Shown piece by piece: positions 49,693 through 58,962 of a stretch of 64,000 nt of DNA; within the stretch, counting starts at the first letter, position 1, and every line of letters starts with the position of its first letter. Where the stretch lies: the NCBI GenBank assembly GCA_016208085.1, contig JACQYT010000109.1:1-64000 (forward strand). Direction: 5' to 3'. The notes beneath the pieces are model-generated. The model saw only the letters and a program-made list of their open reading frames with translations, was not told where the DNA came from and ran no database searches. Position numbers and translations under genes: made by a program. Source of the stretch: Elusimicrobiota bacterium. GTDB taxonomy: Bacteria; Elusimicrobiota; Elusimicrobia; Elusimicrobiales; UBA9959.

Positions 49693-50061
49693 TTATCGTT
49701 TAAGATGTTTTTTTACCGTCCGTATGAACCGGTCGGGGTCGAAAGGCTTGATGATGTATTCCGCCGCGCCCTCCTGGAGCGCTTTTTTCACAAGGTCAAG
49801 TTCCGACCTGACGGTAAAAAGCAGCACCGGTATTCCGGCCGTGGAGGGTTCTTTTTTAAGGCGGCGGTTCACGTCCAGGCCGCTGATATCCGGCAGGCCT
49901 ATATCCAGAACTATCAGCGCGGGTTTATCCGCGACGGCTTTGCGAAGCCCCTCGGCGCCGGTAGCGGCCTTCAGCACGCAGTAGCCTTCGGACCCTAAAA
50001 TAGCGGCGGCGATATTAAGGTAATCGTACTCGTCGTCAACCACAAGGATTTTATGAGGCAT
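49693..50061 (-). CDS. Response regulator receiver protein
   Basis: KILVVDDEYDYLNIAA...LIVLDIGLPDISG...KPFD. Confidence 0.93.
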   Translation of the reverse strand: MPHKILVVDDEYDYLNIAAAILGSEGYCVLKAATGAEGLRKAVADKPALIVLDIGLPDISGLDVNRRLKKEPSTAGIPVLLFTVRSELDLVKKALQEGAAEYIIKPFDPDRFIRTVKKHLKR

Positions 50062-50126
50062 ATTAAGGGAAGTGTAAAGGTGGAGAGATAAGCTGTTTAC
50101 TTTCGACTTTAGACTTTCGACTTTTG

Positions 50127-50507
50127 TTACGTGGGCTTTTTCAGCAGGGGCGCTATTTTAGCCTGTATCACGGAAAGCTCGGTGGTCTTGCTTAAAAACT
50201 CCCGGCAATTGGATTCCTGCCTGAAAAGGTCTTGCATGTTCTTGTCAAAATAAGTGCCGGTGATCACTACGACTGGAATTTTCCTTGTCTCGTCTGAGAT
50301 CTGAAGTTCCCTCAAGACCTCTATGCCGCCGGTGTCGGGCATCATTACGTCCAGCAGTATTATATCCGGATTTACGGTTTTTGCCTTTGCCAGGCCTTCC
50401 CGGCCGTTTTCGGCCTGTTCCACCGTGTAACCGAGGTCCGTGAAATAATAAGACACCATGGTCTTAAATTCAACATTGTCGTCTATTACAAGCATCTTGG
50501 ACATCAA
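50127..50507 (-). CDS. Response regulator receiver protein
   Basis: MLVIDDNVEFKTMV...IILLDVMMPDTGG...SKTTE. Confidence 0.92.
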   Translation of the reverse strand: MMSKMLVIDDNVEFKTMVSYYFTDLGYTVEQAENGREGLAKAKTVNPDIILLDVMMPDTGGIEVLRELQISDETRKIPVVVITGTYFDKNMQDLFRQESNCREFLSKTTELSVIQAKIAPLLKKPT

Positions 50508-50586
50508 GCCCTCCAGGTCTTATAGTATTAAACAAAAATACAATATTGTCGCACAACAGCCGCAAACGGCCGGACTCCCTCCCGCC

Positions 50587-52887
50587 TCAGACTTTTTCAG
50601 CCCCGGCTCCTTTTACGGCGGCGTCTCCGGCTCCGGGCCTGCCCTCCTCCGGGGGGGCAAGCTTCTTTGACACGGTAAATATGAATTTACTGCCTTTGCC
50701 TACTTCGGATTCCACCCAGATCCTGCCCTGGTGGAGCTCCACGGTCATCTTGCACATGGTAAGGCCCAGCCCGAAGCCCTGACTCTTATGCTCCTCCATC
50801 TGGGAATATTTTTCAAAGATCATCTCCTTTTTATCGGCCGGAATGCCGACGCCAGTGTCTTCCACCCAGAAACACGCTTTCTCCGCGTCCTGGGCGGTCC
50901 CCAGCGTGATGCTGCCGCCGCTAGGGGTAAATTTCAAGGAATTTCCGACCAGGTTGGTTATGACCCTTTCAAGGAGCGTCGGATCGCCGTAAAATTCGAA
51001 ATTATCGGCCGCCGGCGCCGTAGTCATCTTTATGTTTTTGGGAGTAGCCACCGGCTCGTGATTGTCTCTGACGCGGGTTATAAGGTCGTTGGCCGCGATC
51101 CTGTCCAGCTGCAGCGCCATGGTGCCGCGCTGAAGCTTGGTGGTATTAAGGATGTCGTCTATCATGCCGCGGAGCCTGCGCGAGGAATAAAGCATGCTCT
51201 TGAAATATTTATCGGTATTAGGCGAAGCGGGTATTTTTCTCATCAGCATTTCCACGTAGCCCTGTATGGTCGCCAGCGGCGCCCGCATGTCGTGGGTTAT
51301 CATGTGGAAGAAGTCCTCTTTGGCTTTTTCAAGCTCTTTCTCGTTGGTTATATCGCGCATTATTATGACGCGGCCCGGGCGCTTAAGGGTGGCCAGCAGA
51401 AACTGGTTGGTGATGATCCGGTAACTTTTCGCGATCGGGGGGCTGGAGCCGGGAACCGGGGCGTCTATTTCAGTCTTGATGAATTTTTCCCTGGATGCCA
51501 GCAGGGCGGAGAACTGCGCAAAGAACGCCTCGTTCTTTATGGAACGCGGCAGCACGACGTCGGCGGAGATCCTGGCGATGCCCAGCAGTTTCAGCGCGGT
51601 CTGGTTGGAATAGATCAGAGCGCCCCTGTCGTCCACGAGTATAACGCCGTCGGTTATCGTGTCTATAAGGGCCTGCGCCTTGTTTTTCTCTTCCACGATC
51701 TGGTTCAGCTGGAAGGCGCGGTAGGCCTGCAGTTCAAGCATAAGCCGGTTCAGGATGCCCACCAGGGTTTTTATTTCCGGCCAGCCTTCCTGCGGGATGA
51801 CCGCGTCGAGATGCTTCTCTTTAAGGAATTTTTTGACGCCGTTGACCATATTGTTTATCGGCAGGATAATGCGGTTTGATATCAGCATCACCACCACGAT
51901 GGTCGTGACGAAAGTGCCCAGGGCGAACAGGGCGAAAACATAAATGGATTTCTTCTGCTTGCCGAAAAGCTCGTCCTCGCTCTGGATGGAAAGGGCCGCC
52001 CATTTGATGTTTTCCACCGCGCAGTAAGCGCCGGCGTAAGACTCGCCGTTCACGATAAAGCCGTTGATAGTCCCTCTCCGGCCGCCGTCCCTGAAGAAAA
52101 GGCGCAAAGCCTCGGAGTCGAACTTCTGGCGGTCCAGCCGCTGGCCCGGCAAGGGCTGCCCGCGCCTGTCGGTAATGATGACTTCCCCGGTCCTGCCGGC
52201 CTTCTGCGAGTTGAGCTTGGAAAAAAGCTTGTCAAGGGAAAAATGGAAGACCACCACCCGGCCGTCCACCATGGGATAGGCCAGCGGAAAATACGCGCGG
52301 GGGTTATTATGCTCTTTCAGGCACTTGATAGCGCCGCTGCTGGATTTTATATCTTTGCAGAACTTGGCTTTATCAGCTCCGCAGGCATTATTAAATGCTT
52401 GCTTTTTTTCACCCGTTTCCAGGAGTTGCTTGCAGGAATCCGAAAGGTCGTTGAGGCACAGCACGTCGCCGGGCGCGATTATCCCGGACTCGCGCACCTG
52501 TTTGACAAGCGCGTTCTGATAAGAGGCCAGCGGCCTGTCGGCTTTGACCTTCTCGCTCTGCAGATAGTAGAGCTCCTTATTGTCCGGCGCCAGCACGCTC
52601 AGCGACATTATTTCCGAGTTGATCCGGGTCGCCTGGTGGATGATTTTTATATCGTCCACTTTTTTCGCCAGCGGGTGCTCCACCTCGTAGAGGAAAGCGA
52701 GGTTTCTGTTGGTGCTGGCCAGCCACTCGTCTATATTGGCCGCCGTCAGGCCGGCGATGCCTTTGTGAAGGTCGTAGTAGCTGGTAACGCTGGAATTATA
52801 CTGGTAAATATTCCACGCCACCGACAGGAGCAGCGGGACGACCGCTATCATCAGCAGTATAATGAAAAAGCGCGTGGTAAGCTTCAT
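50587..52887 (-). CDS. Membrane sensor histidine kinase (extracellular sensor, HAMP, PAS, HisKA, HATPase)
   Basis: Two TMs flanking a large sensor region; FFHMITHDMRAPLATIQGYVEML; NLVGNSLKFTPSGG; DTGVGIPADKKEMIFEKYSQ. Confidence 0.93.
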   Translation of the reverse strand: MKLTTRFFIILLMIAVVPLLLSVAWNIYQYNSSVTSYYDLHKGIAGLTAANIDEWLASTNRNLAFLYEVEHPLAKKVDDIKIIHQATRINSEIMSLSVLAPDNKELYYLQSEKVKADRPLASYQNALVKQVRESGIIAPGDVLCLNDLSDSCKQLLETGEKKQAFNNACGADKAKFCKDIKSSSGAIKCLKEHNNPRAYFPLAYPMVDGRVVVFHFSLDKLFSKLNSQKAGRTGEVIITDRRGQPLPGQRLDRQKFDSEALRLFFRDGGRRGTINGFIVNGESYAGAYCAVENIKWAALSIQSEDELFGKQKKSIYVFALFALGTFVTTIVVVMLISNRIILPINNMVNGVKKFLKEKHLDAVIPQEGWPEIKTLVGILNRLMLELQAYRAFQLNQIVEEKNKAQALIDTITDGVILVDDRGALIYSNQTALKLLGIARISADVVLPRSIKNEAFFAQFSALLASREKFIKTEIDAPVPGSSPPIAKSYRIITNQFLLATLKRPGRVIIMRDITNEKELEKAKEDFFHMITHDMRAPLATIQGYVEMLMRKIPASPNTDKYFKSMLYSSRRLRGMIDDILNTTKLQRGTMALQLDRIAANDLITRVRDNHEPVATPKNIKMTTAPAADNFEFYGDPTLLERVITNLVGNSLKFTPSGGSITLGTAQDAEKACFWVEDTGVGIPADKKEMIFEKYSQMEEHKSQGFGLGLTMCKMTVELHQGRIWVESEVGKGSKFIFTVSKKLAPPEEGRPGAGDAAVKGAGAEKV

Positions 52888-53513
52888 ATTTCGTGCCTGA
52901 TGATGTTCACCTCTATGCGCCGGTTGGAGGAACGGCCCTCCGGCGTGTCGTTTGATTTCACGGGCTTGAATTCCCCATACCCGACGGCTGAAAGTTTTTC
53001 AGGGGCTATCCCCTGCCCAAGAAAATACTTCAGCACCGAAAAAGCGCGCGCGGCGGAAAGTTCCCAGTTGGATTTAAACCTGGTGTGTTTGCCGAGCGGC
53101 CGGTCGTCGGTGTGCCCCTCTATCTGCACGGGATTGGGCAGATTGTTGAAAACATCAACCAGCATTTTAAGGTGCGGGAGGGACGAGGGCTTAAGACGGT
53201 CGTTGCCCGGCTCAAACAGGATAGGGTCCGCGAATTTTATGGTTATCTTATTCGCCGAGATCTCCACCGTGGCTATCTGCTGTATGCCCTTCTTGGGGTC
53301 AAAAAGCTTTTCGGTGGTTTTGGTGTCCAGGCCGAACTCATCCTCTACGGCTTTCTTTATGAACTGGGGGGCGATATCTTTGGTGCTGTACAAAGTGAAC
53401 AGCATCATGAAAAATATCATCAGATAGCTCATCATATCGCCGTAGGTTATAGCCCACAAAGCGCCGCGGTTAAGCTCGTTTTCCAGTTCGTCTTCTCTTT
53501 CGTAAAAGCGCAT
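52884..53513 (-). CDS. motB: MotB-like stator protein (TM + OmpA domain)
   Basis: GALWAITYGDMMSYLMIFFMMLFTLYS, with Asp in the N-terminal TM; OmpA IEGHTDDRPLG..NWELSAARAFSVLKYFL. The track ORF start at 53570 lies in heptamer repeat sequence. Confidence 0.85.
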   Translation of the reverse strand: MRFYEREDELENELNRGALWAITYGDMMSYLMIFFMMLFTLYSTKDIAPQFIKKAVEDEFGLDTKTTEKLFDPKKGIQQIATVEISANKITIKFADPILFEPGNDRLKPSSLPHLKMLVDVFNNLPNPVQIEGHTDDRPLGKHTRFKSNWELSAARAFSVLKYFLGQGIAPEKLSAVGYGEFKPVKSNDTPEGRSSNRRIEVNIIRHEI

Positions 53514-53582
53514 AAAATCAGGGTACGGCAGGGTATAGGGTATAGGGTTTAGGGTATAGGGTAAAAACAAATAGAAAAATAT

Positions 53583-54362
53583 TCATAATCCCTTTTTGGG
53601 GGGCGGGGCTTTGGCCGCCGCTTCAAACTGATAACCGCGCAGATGTATTTCTATCAAATGGGGGGTCTTGCCGGACATGATGTCTATGACGCCTTCAAGC
53701 AGCAATTGCAGCACCAGGGTCTCTTCCATGGCCCTGAGGCGTATTTTATTGGCCACAGGCACGAAAACCAGGTTTGAAAGGGCGATGCCGAAAAACGCCG
53801 AGCTGATGGCTGTCGCCATGGATGGACCGATCTTCGCCGGGTCGAGATTGCCTAAACTCTGGATGATGCCGAAAAGCGTGCCGATAAGGCCGAACATCGG
53901 CGACAGGACGCTCATAGTGCGGTAGAAGTTGGAATCTTCCTGTATGTCCAGGCGCCGGCGCCGTATCTCTTCTTCAAGTATGTTCCTGGTTTCCTGCGAT
54001 TGGGCGCTTACCATGGCGACGCTTACCGCCCTTTTCAGGAAACCGCCGGCAAAACGGCCGTCCACGTTGGTAAGCGCCATTATGCCGCCCTGCTTCTGGG
54101 CGGTATCGCTTAACTGGACCACGGTCCTCACGCACTCATCCACGCCGGGCATTGATGCCTTGAGGAAAATATCAACAAGAGCTCTGGCGCCCGACAGGAA
54201 CCTTTTATATGAGGTATTGATAACTGCGGCGGCGAGAGTCCCGCCCACCACGATTACGATGCCGTGCAGATTCAGCAGCTTGGCGGCTATGCCCGAGGTG
54301 CCGATACCCCAGGTCATGATAACGGCGCCCAGCGTAAAACCGACTATCGTCATTATATCCAT
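53583..54362 (-). CDS. motA: MotA-like stator protein
   Basis: MDIMTIVGFTLGAVIMTWGI.., PMFGLIGTLFGIIQSLGNLDPAKIGPSMATAISSAFFGIALSNLVFVPVANKIR. Confidence 0.88.
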   Translation of the reverse strand: MDIMTIVGFTLGAVIMTWGIGTSGIAAKLLNLHGIVIVVGGTLAAAVINTSYKRFLSGARALVDIFLKASMPGVDECVRTVVQLSDTAQKQGGIMALTNVDGRFAGGFLKRAVSVAMVSAQSQETRNILEEEIRRRRLDIQEDSNFYRTMSVLSPMFGLIGTLFGIIQSLGNLDPAKIGPSMATAISSAFFGIALSNLVFVPVANKIRLRAMEETLVLQLLLEGVIDIMSGKTPHLIEIHLRGYQFEAAAKAPPPKKGL

Positions 54363-54475
54363 AATTTTCCCTCAAAGTTCCGCGAAAATGTCCGTGTCCG
54401 CGGCGCTTTATAAAGTATATACGGCGCATGTTACATAATCTTTACGGAACTATAATATAATACAATATACGGGCG

Positions 54476-54535
54476 GGGGACTGTCCCTATTTACCGGCGA
54501 GCCGCAGGCGAGCGGTAGAATAGGGACTGTCCCCT
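54476..54535. repeat. Inverted repeat GGGGACTGTCCCTATT...AATAGGGACTGTCCCC
   Basis: Same family as the 43965-43996 palindrome; located just upstream of purB. Confidence 0.8.
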
Positions 54536-54544
54536 GGACTAATA

Positions 54545-55924
54545 ATGGATACTCTCAAAGCTATCAGTCCACTGGACGGCAGATACCGCTCTCTCTCGGC
54601 GCCGCTGGCCGCATATTTCAGCGAAAGCGCGCTCCAGCGCCACCGGCTGGAGGTGGAAATCCTGTACTTTTCCCTGTTGTGCGGTTATCCGAAGACCGGC
54701 ATCAGGCGGCTGTCAAAAAAAGAACAGGCCGTTCTCGCCGCCCTCAAAGACCTGGCCGCCGGCGGGGCGCAAAGAATAAAAACGCTTGAAGCCCGGACCA
54801 GGCATGATGTAAAAGCCGCGGAATATTTCATAAAGGAAAAGCTCTCGCGCACTACGCTGAAAGACCTCGCTGAATTCGTCCATTTCGCCCTTACCTCGGA
54901 AGATATAAATAATTTCGCCTACGCGCTTATACTGTCGCGGTCCTTAAGCGCCGTGATGCTGCCGGCCCTGGGAGAACTGCTCTCGGAACTCAAACTCAGG
55001 GCAAAGCTCTACGCCGAAGTCCCGCTGCTCGCGCGCACCCACGGCCAGCCCGCCGTCGGCACCACTTTCGGCAAGGAATTCGCCGTTTTCGCGGCCCGGC
55101 TCCAGAAACAGATAAACTCGCTGGAGAGGACGGAACTCTCCGTCAAGTTTTCGGGCGCGGCGGGCAATTACAACGCCCACCTGGCGGCTTATCCGGCGAT
55201 AGACTGGCCGGCTTTTTCGGCGAAGATGACCGCCGCGGCCAACAAGGGGCTGGCGATAAAACTGGTCTTAAATCCCGCCGCCACCCAGATAGATCCGCAC
55301 GACACTTACGCCGAACTTTTTGACGCGTTAAGAAGGACCAATACAGCGCTGCTGGATCTCGCCCAGGACATGTGGCGCTACATCAGCTCTGACCTGGTTA
55401 TCCAGAAGAACCTGGCGGGCGAAATCGGCTCGTCCACGATGCCGCAAAAAATAAACCCCATACAGTTCGAGAACGCGGAGGGCAACCTCGGCCTTGCGAA
55501 TGCCCTGTTTTCTTTCTTTTCGGCCAAACTGCCGGTCTCGCGGCTTCAGCGGGACCTCTCCGATTCCACCGTGGAACGTAATTTCGGGACGGCCTTCGCG
55601 CACAGCCTGCTCGCCTGGCGTTCGCTCGCCGAGGGCCTGCGGCGCTCGGAAATAAACGCCGGCGCAGCCGCCGAAGAGCTTGAGAACCACCCGGAAATTT
55701 ACGCCGAAGCTTTGCAGACGGTTCTGCGGCGCGAAGGTTTTAAAAATCCGTATGAAGCCCTCAAAGAACTTACGCGCGGCCGCAAGATCACGCGCGCGGA
55801 CCTCAAAGATTTTATCGGCCGGCTGGCAGTAAGGAAAAAAGTTAAAAAAGAGCTTTTGGCGCTTATCACCGGACCCTACACCGGCCTGGCGGCGGAAATA
55901 GCCCGGAAAATAGGAAGGAGTTAA
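54545..55924 (+). CDS. purB: Adenylosuccinate lyase
   Basis: SPLDGRYRSLSAPLAAYFSE, HGQPAVGTTFGKE, GSSTMPQKINPIQFENAEGN. Confidence 0.97.
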   Translation: MDTLKAISPLDGRYRSLSAPLAAYFSESALQRHRLEVEILYFSLLCGYPKTGIRRLSKKEQAVLAALKDLAAGGAQRIKTLEARTRHDVKAAEYFIKEKLSRTTLKDLAEFVHFALTSEDINNFAYALILSRSLSAVMLPALGELLSELKLRAKLYAEVPLLARTHGQPAVGTTFGKEFAVFAARLQKQINSLERTELSVKFSGAAGNYNAHLAAYPAIDWPAFSAKMTAAANKGLAIKLVLNPAATQIDPHDTYAELFDALRRTNTALLDLAQDMWRYISSDLVIQKNLAGEIGSSTMPQKINPIQFENAEGNLGLANALFSFFSAKLPVSRLQRDLSDSTVERNFGTAFAHSLLAWRSLAEGLRRSEINAGAAAEELENHPEIYAEALQTVLRREGFKNPYEALKELTRGRKITRADLKDFIGRLAVRKKVKKELLALITGPYTGLAAEIARKIGRS

Positions 55925-55993
55925 GGGTCCCGGGCGAAGGGTTTAACCCTAAAAACCTTAACGCCTAAAACCCTTTCTCCTTGCGGAGGACAC

Positions 55994-56951
55994 ATGCCCG
56001 TTGACATAATCGTGGGCGCCCAGGCCGGCGACGAAGGCAAAGGCAAGATTTGCGCCTACCTGGCCTACAAAGGCAATTACCAGTACGCCATAAAGGTGGG
56101 CGGTCCCAACGCCGGGCATACGCAAACTGGTCCTCGGCGCCGGCACCTACATAATAACCGACTGGCTTTTAAAGGAAATGGCGCAAACCCGCTCAGGCGG
56201 CCGCCTTATAATAGACCCCGGCGCCGTGGTGATCACTCCTCAGCAGATGGAAAAGGAACGGGGCGACGCCCGCATGATGAAGAGCATCGGCAGCGTGGGC
56301 ACGGGCCTGGGCGAAGCCGTAAAAGAGCGCATTGAAAGGAAGCCGATAAAGTTCGCGAAGGACGACCCCAGGCTCAAGCCCTATGTCAGGGAAGTTACCG
56401 GGCTCCTTAATAAATCCCTGCAGAGAGGCGCCGAGATACTTCTGGAGGGCACCCAGGGCATGAAACTCTCTCTGCTGCACGGGGAATACCCTTATGTCAC
56501 CTCAAGGGACACCACCGCCTCCACCTTCCTGGCCGAGGCGGGCCTGGGCCCGAAATACGTGCGCGACGTTTACGCTATATTCAAGCCTTATGTCAGCAGG
56601 GTGGGCCCGGGCCCGCTTGAGAACGAGGTCAGGGACCAGGCTGCGCTGAACGTTCATCATACCAGGGGCCGGGAAGTGGGCTCGGTCAGCGGGCGTTTAA
56701 GGCGCATAGGCGCCTTTGAGGAGCGCACGGCTTTCAGGAGCATCTCCATAAATTCCGCCACCAAACTGGCGGTAACTCATATAGACACTTTTAAAGGCAA
56801 CGCCGCCGCCAGAACAAGCGCGCAGTTCACCCCGGACGCAAAAGCCTTCATTAAAAAAATAAGAGACCTTTCAAAAATATACCCGTACCCGTCGCTCGCC
56901 CTTATCTCCTACGGCCCGGGTCTGCTGGATGTTATAGACTTAAGAATGTAG
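55994..56951 (+). pseudogene. purA: Adenylosuccinate synthetase, interrupted by internal deletion/frameshift in this sequence
   Basis: Frame 1 VDIIVGAQAGDEGKGKICAYLAYKG..VGGPNAGHT, then a jump to another frame, KLVLGAGTYIITDWLLKEMAQTRSGGRLIIDPGAVVITPQQMEKE... Confidence 0.8.
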
Positions 56952-57015
56952 CGGCGGGCGTAAGCCCGCGAGGATAGCTTAAGAATGTAGCGGCGGGCGT
57001 AAGCCCGCGAGGATA
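56939..57015. repeat. Tandem pair (39-bp period) of GTAG-headed REP hairpins
   Basis: cttaagaatGTAGCGGCGGGCGTAAGCCCGCGaggata repeated twice; the first GTAG supplies the TAG stop of purA. Confidence 0.9.
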
Positions 57016-57037
57016 ACGCTATATCAAGGAGCCAGTC

Positions 57038-58192
57038 ATGGATTATTTACTTACCGAACAGCAGACGATGATACGCGATCTCGCAAAAAAGATAGCCGAT
57101 GAGAAGATAAAGCCGGTCGCGGCTCATTATGATGAGACCGAAGAGTTCGCCTGGCCGATAATGAAAATCCTGGCCGACAGCGATCTTTTCGGCATCTATA
57201 TACCGGAACAATTCGGCGGCCTGGGCGGCGGCGTTATGGACATGTGCCTCGTAACCGAGGAGTTGTCCCGGGCCTGCGCGGGCATAGCGCTGGGCTACGC
57301 CGGCACGGGCCTGGGCGCCTTCCCGATATTGCTTTATGGTTCGGACGACCAGAAGAAAAAGTTCCTGCCCGACATAGCCAGAGGCAGGCGGCTCGCCGCG
57401 TTCTGCATAACCGAAGCCGGCGCCGGGTCGGATGCGGGCTCGATAAAGACTACCGCCAGAAAAGAGGGCGACCGCTACCTCCTGAACGGAACCAAGCAGT
57501 GGATAACCAACGCCGGAGAGGCCGAAGTATACACGGTCATAGCGCTGACCGACAAAACCAGGGGCGCCAGAGGCGCAAGCGCTTTCATCGTTGAAAAAGG
57601 CGCCGGGGGCATGGATTTCGGAAAGAAGGAAAAGAAGCTGGGAATACGCGCCTCGGCCACGCGGGAGGTTATCTTCACCGACTGTGAAGTCCCCGCCGCG
57701 AACCTGATTTCCAAAGAGGGGATGGGCTTTATCATCGCGATGAAGACGCTGGACAGCGCCAGGCCCGGGGTGGGGGCGCAGGCGGTCGGCATAGCGCAGG
57801 GCGCGCTTGACCACGCCGTGGAATACGCCAGGACGCGCGTCCAGTTCGATCAGCCCATCTCCAATTTCCAGGGCATCCAGCACCTGCTGGCCGATATGGG
57901 CACGCAGGTGGAGGCGGCGCGCGCGCTGGTCTACGCGACGGCCCGCATGATAGACTCGGGCGCGAAGTCCGTGGCGAAGGAATCCGCCATGTCAAAGCTT
58001 TTCGCCAGCGACGTCGCGATGAAGGTTGCCGTAGACGTCGTCCAGATCTTCGGTGGCTACGGCTACATGAGGGACTACCCGGTGGAAAAATACCTGCGCG
58101 ACGCCAAGATCACGCAGATCTACGAGGGCACGAACCAGATCCAGCGCAACATCATAGCGGCGAACATGATAAAGGAAGCGCTGAAGCGCTGA
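57038..58192 (+). CDS. Acyl-CoA dehydrogenase
   Basis: CITEAGAGSDAGSIKTTA, YGYMRDYPVEKYLRDAKITQIYEGTNQIQRNIIA. Confidence 0.96.
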   Translation: MDYLLTEQQTMIRDLAKKIADEKIKPVAAHYDETEEFAWPIMKILADSDLFGIYIPEQFGGLGGGVMDMCLVTEELSRACAGIALGYAGTGLGAFPILLYGSDDQKKKFLPDIARGRRLAAFCITEAGAGSDAGSIKTTARKEGDRYLLNGTKQWITNAGEAEVYTVIALTDKTRGARGASAFIVEKGAGGMDFGKKEKKLGIRASATREVIFTDCEVPAANLISKEGMGFIIAMKTLDSARPGVGAQAVGIAQGALDHAVEYARTRVQFDQPISNFQGIQHLLADMGTQVEAARALVYATARMIDSGAKSVAKESAMSKLFASDVAMKVAVDVVQIFGGYGYMRDYPVEKYLRDAKITQIYEGTNQIQRNIIAANMIKEALKR

Positions 58193-58197
58193 AGAAG

Positions 58198-58953
58198 GTG
58201 CCGAACACCACGGACGTCAGGATAGACCCGGTGACGAACACGCTTATCCGGGAAGGGGTGGAGAGCGTCATAAACCCGTTTGACGCTTACGCGATAGAGG
58301 AAGCCGTCCGCCTAAAAGAGCGCCTCGGCGGAAAGGTCACGGTCCTCACTATGGGCCCTCCGCAGGCCGAGACTGCGCTGAAAGAAGCGCTCTCCCTGGG
58401 CTGCGACGAGGCCGTCCTTTTGAGCGACAGGAAGTTCGCCGGCTCCGACACCTGGGCCACCAGCTACACGCTCGCGGCCGCGATACGCAAGCTCGGGGGT
58501 TTTGACGCCATCCTGTGCGGAAAACAGGCCTCCGACGGGGACACCGCGCAGGTCGGCCCCGGAATCTCCACGCACCTGGATATTCCGCAGGTCACTTATG
58601 TAAAAAAAATAGCGGAGATCTCCGCCGCCGGGGCCTTGGTGGAGCGCATGACCGAAGAGGGCTATGACTCTGTCGAAACTCCGTTGCCGTGCCTGTTCAC
58701 CGTGGTCAAAGAAATAAATACGCCGCGCCTGCCGTCATTAAAAGGCCTGATGAAGGCCAAGTCCGCAAAAATAACCAGATGGACCGCCGACGACCTCGGG
58801 GCGGAGCCGGAGGCGCTGGGGCTCGACGGCTCCCCCACGCGGGTGATCAATATCTTTACGCCCGAGCCGAGAAAAGGCGGCGAACTGCTTAAAGGCGCCA
58901 CAGCGGACGTTGCCGGAGAGCTGGTGGAATTATTAAAGGACATAGTGATGTAA
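58198..58953 (+). CDS. etfB: Electron transfer flavoprotein beta subunit (N-terminus lacks the usual first ~8-10 residues)
   Basis: VPNTTDVRIDPVTNTLIREGVESVINPFDAYAIEEAVRLKE; CGKQASDGDTAQVGP. Confidence 0.9.
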   Translation: MPNTTDVRIDPVTNTLIREGVESVINPFDAYAIEEAVRLKERLGGKVTVLTMGPPQAETALKEALSLGCDEAVLLSDRKFAGSDTWATSYTLAAAIRKLGGFDAILCGKQASDGDTAQVGPGISTHLDIPQVTYVKKIAEISAAGALVERMTEEGYDSVETPLPCLFTVVKEINTPRLPSLKGLMKAKSAKITRWTADDLGAEPEALGLDGSPTRVINIFTPEPRKGGELLKGATADVAGELVELLKDIVM

Positions 58954-58962
58954 CTGAATAAT

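Noticed and set aside
56939-57015. Two 39-bp direct repeats as a mini-CRISPR
   Set aside because: Back-to-back repeats with no spacer and a GTAG REP hairpin.
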